Position numbers and translations under genes: made by a program
Part shown: positions 61,841-64,000 of the stretch, one piece after another
Position numbering within the stretch: the stretch's first letter is position 1
Layout: each line of letters starts with the position of its first letter
Notes under the pieces: model-generated
What the model saw: the letters and a program-made list of their open reading frames with translations, nothing else
Database searches by the model: none
What the model was told of the DNA's origin: nothing
DNA from: an uncultured Gammaproteobacteria bacterium
GTDB taxonomy: Bacteria; Pseudomonadota; Gammaproteobacteria; Steroidobacterales; XN24
NCBI GenBank assembly: GCA_947259915.1
Contig: CAMYOC010000042.1
Location: forward strand, 20,579-84,578
DNA length: 64,000 nucleotides
Direction: 5' to 3'

Positions 61841-62929
61841 ATGAACGGCAACTCGCCCATCATCTCGATCAACAGCGTCAGCAAGACGTTCCCCGGTGGC
61901 GTGCAGGCTCTGGATAATGTCGATCTGGAGATCTGCGAGGGTGAGTTCTTCGCCTTGCTCGGCCCTTCGGGCTGCGGCAAGACCACGCTGTTACGCATCC
62001 TCGCCGGGTTCGAAATACCCTCGACCGGTGATGTGTTTATCGACGGCAAAAATATGCACCGCGTGGTGCCCAACCGGCGACCGGTGAATATGGTGTTCCA
62101 GTCCTATGCCGTTTTCCCCCACATGACCGTGGCCGACAACGTCGCCTACGGTCTCAAGGTCAGCGGTGCCGAGCGCCGCGAGATCCCCGGCCGTGTGCAG
62201 GACGCGCTCGATCTGGTACAGCTTGGCGAGTACGGCCAGCGCCGGCCGGGACAGCTATCGGGCGGTCAGGTACAACGCGTCGCGCTGGCTCGGGCCCTGG
62301 TCAAGAAGCCGCGGGTCCTGCTATTGGACGAGCCGCTGTCGGCGCTGGATGCCCAGCTGCGCGAGACCATGCAGCTGGAGCTGGTGCGACTGCAGCAAAC
62401 GGTCGGCATCACCTTTGTCATCGTGACTCACGATCAGAACGAAGCCTTGTCCATGGCCGATCGGATCGCGGTGATGGACCAGGGCAAGGTCCTGCAGGTG
62501 GCCCGGCCCGGCGAGCTTTACGAATTTCCCCGCGACCGCTTCGTCGCCGAATTCATCGGTAAGACGAATCTGTTTGAAGGCACCAACGTGGGCTGGGAAG
62601 CGGGCATCCTGAGTCTTCTCGTAAACGGCCTCGGGCGGGTGGAACTGCCCTGCGCCGAGCATCTCAATCACGACGTAGGTCTGGCGGTGCGGCCGGAGAA
62701 GATGCTGTTGCTGGATGAACGCCCGGATCATGGCTATCTCGCCTTCGAGGCCCAGGTCGAGAAGATCGCCTACTATGGGAGCGAGAGCCGGGTGTTCCTC
62801 GCCACCAACCGCGGACTGGCCCTGGAGGTCAGCATCCGTAACGATACCCGGGCGGCGGCCGACGAACAGATATCCGGGCTGCGCTGGGTGGCCTGGCGAC
62901 CCGAGGACACGCTGATCCTGCCGGACTGA
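61841..62929 (+). CDS. potA: Polyamine ABC transporter ATPase
   Basis: A 362-residue ATPase. Walker A is GPSGCGKTT, the signature LSGGQVQRVALARA, Walker B LLLDEPLSALD and the H-loop VTHDQ. A C-terminal TOBE-type regulatory domain (GLAVRPEKMLLL and AYYGSESRVFLA) follows. It powers import through PotBC. It starts 13 bp after potC and is the last gene of the operon. Confidence 0.94.
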   Translation: MNGNSPIISINSVSKTFPGGVQALDNVDLEICEGEFFALLGPSGCGKTTLLRILAGFEIPSTGDVFIDGKNMHRVVPNRRPVNMVFQSYAVFPHMTVADNVAYGLKVSGAERREIPGRVQDALDLVQLGEYGQRRPGQLSGGQVQRVALARALVKKPRVLLLDEPLSALDAQLRETMQLELVRLQQTVGITFVIVTHDQNEALSMADRIAVMDQGKVLQVARPGELYEFPRDRFVAEFIGKTNLFEGTNVGWEAGILSLLVNGLGRVELPCAEHLNHDVGLAVRPEKMLLLDERPDHGYLAFEAQVEKIAYYGSESRVFLATNRGLALEVSIRNDTRAAADEQISGLRWVAWRPEDTLILPD

Positions 62930-63040
62930 CCCTGCGGTTCATGCAAGAATAGACGCCCGATTCCCGCCGGCCGCCACCAGGCAGACCGGAGTTGACTGAA
63001 TCGGGACCAAGCGTAGCGAGCGAGCGTTGTGGAAGCCTAG

Positions 63041-64000
63041 ATGCCAACCGTGCTGCAACAGGTGCTGACTTCTCTGGCCATTGTCGGGCTGGTCATCTCT
63101 GCGATCATCTCCTACCTGAAAATAAACAAACTGTGGGGGCGCCGGCACATCAAGGAGGTGGCCGAGAGCATCTCGGTCGTGGCCGCTATCCTCAGCCTGT
63201 TCACGACGCTGCCATTCCTGATCAAGTTCATCGTCATCGACAAGGACTACGTGGCAGCCGGCAAATTCTTGCTCAGTCTGCTGGTGTTCTTTGTGTTTTT
63301 TCTCGTCGGCATCGGGTTTTGGGTCAAGCGCCATGAGCCGCTCGGTCTGTGGCGGATGATGCGCAAGGCCATCGCCACCGAGCGCGGCGAACTCACCTAT
63401 CTGATCCACTCGTTTACCAAGCCCAGAGAGGCGCCGGCGATCTTACGGATCCTGCGTCTGGTCTCTCTGGTCGACCGCCATCTGGATGAGCGCGAGACCG
63501 AGATACTGGAAAGCGTGGCGCGGCCCTGGGGCATCCATCCCGACGAATTGACGGCCGGTATGGAGATCGGGGATGCAACCGACATCGGCGAGGTCCGCGA
63601 TGCATTCAACGATTACCTGGCGATGAAGCCTGACCACACCCAGGTGGAGAAGGTCGTGGATCTTGTGCGGTTTATGATCCACGCCGATCGCCAGGTCACC
63701 GCTGACGAAGCGTTGGTGCTGGATGAGGTCAGCGGCGCCACCAGAGCGTATCTGAACGCAACCGGTGCCGGCGCGGATGTGTTCGAGGTCCTGCTCGTGC
63801 CGCAGAGAACCGAGGACTTCGATCGTGCGGGTGACCTGATCGTCGACCCGGTGCTCCACCCCCGGGCCGGCGGCGAAGCCTTTGTGGCCGGATCGTATTA
63901 TTCCGAGTCTTTTGCTCGCGCCATCTGCGAGCGATTCCGCCAGCGCGATTTCTTCAGCACGGTCGAACATCGGCTGGCGGAACCGCAGACGCCCGAAGCG
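63041..64000 (+). CDS. Membrane protein with possible TerB-like domain (partial)
   Basis: An open frame of 320 codons from ATG at 63041 (GGAAG upstream) to the window end, without a stop. Two hydrophobic segments near the N-terminus (about 6-25 and 60-110) anchor it. The following part, for example LRLVSLVDRHLDERETEILE and DLVRFMIHADRQVTADEALV, resembles TerB-like helical repeats, but only by eye. Further residues look soluble. No function is assigned. It lies 111 bp after potA and may be separate. Confidence 0.6.
   Translation, partial: MPTVLQQVLTSLAIVGLVISAIISYLKINKLWGRRHIKEVAESISVVAAILSLFTTLPFLIKFIVIDKDYVAAGKFLLSLLVFFVFFLVGIGFWVKRHEPLGLWRMMRKAIATERGELTYLIHSFTKPREAPAILRILRLVSLVDRHLDERETEILESVARPWGIHPDELTAGMEIGDATDIGEVRDAFNDYLAMKPDHTQVEKVVDLVRFMIHADRQVTADEALVLDEVSGATRAYLNATGAGADVFEVLLVPQRTEDFDRAGDLIVDPVLHPRAGGEAFVAGSYYSESFARAICERFRQRDFFSTVEHRLAEPQTPEA

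Noticed and set aside
1..64000. CRISPR arrays, rRNA, prophage or complete insertion sequences
   Set aside because: No regularly spaced repeats, rRNA-like stretches, transposase or phage structural genes were seen.

Overview
The window is GC-rich, densely coded DNA with short intergenic gaps and several overlapping gene ends. Its gene content points to a heterotrophic gammaproteobacterium. The main markers are an acetate two-component system of the CrbS/CrbR (MxtR/ErdR) type, a DUF4212 plus sodium/solute symporter pair, an AlkB alkane hydroxylase, a cyanophycin cluster, FeoAB and a Pot-type polyamine transporter. I cannot assign a genus. No rRNA, complete tRNA, CRISPR array or integrase is visible. 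Two genes are cut by the window edges (positions 2-211 and 63041-64000).

Layout. 1-5.1 kb is an untidy region. It holds the tail of a beta-propeller-like protein, short repeats of the kind seen around REP/Y1-transposase elements, a secreted alkyl sulfatase, and two copies of a ~265 bp element with inverted termini. The two copies bracket a class II glutamine amidotransferase, and a truncated antiporter remnant lies just beyond. 5.1-8.3 kb holds a SnoaL-like protein, an EamA exporter and a YeeE/YedE sulfur-compound permease. 8.4-22.7 kb is an acetate island: a cNMP/CBS/DUF294 protein, a minus-strand operon with a second paralogue, a DEDDh exonuclease and a deaminase, then acs, a LuxR-type regulator, a symporter-domain hybrid kinase, and DUF4212 plus a sodium symporter. 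Three copies of a GWCWAARGTC motif lie upstream of acs and of the symporter operon.

22.8-33.4 kb is mixed housekeeping: DUF2461, XdhC-like, iron-dependent alcohol dehydrogenase with an SCP2-like partner, a lone TonB, a POT-type transporter, PutP, a rhomboid protease, Hsp20 and a lipoprotein. 33.4-38.8 kb is a cyanophycin operon: cyanophycinase, CphA and an extra Mur-ligase-only protein. 38.7-43.1 kb is an ABC/FtsX/HlyD export operon, followed by a class V aminotransferase, UspA and rubredoxin. 45.3-51.6 kb is a three-gene redox operon: a GltD-like iron-sulfur flavoprotein, pyruvate:ferredoxin oxidoreductase and a dihydroorotate-dehydrogenase-like protein. An SDR follows, then Fur-box-controlled feoAB, alkB with a divergent AraC regulator, a Sad-like aldehyde dehydrogenase, potDBCA, and a membrane protein cut by the window end.

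How the genes may fit together. Alkyl sulfatase, AlkB, alcohol and aldehyde dehydrogenases, Acs and the acetate symporter suggest use of alkyl and short-chain carbon. Cyanophycin genes with polyamine uptake suggest nitrogen storage and scavenging. The least-described parts are the DUF294/exonuclease/deaminase set beside the acetate regulon, the Mur-ligase-only third gene of the cyanophycin operon, and the pyruvate:ferredoxin oxidoreductase operon in an organism that also carries an oxygen-requiring hydroxylase.
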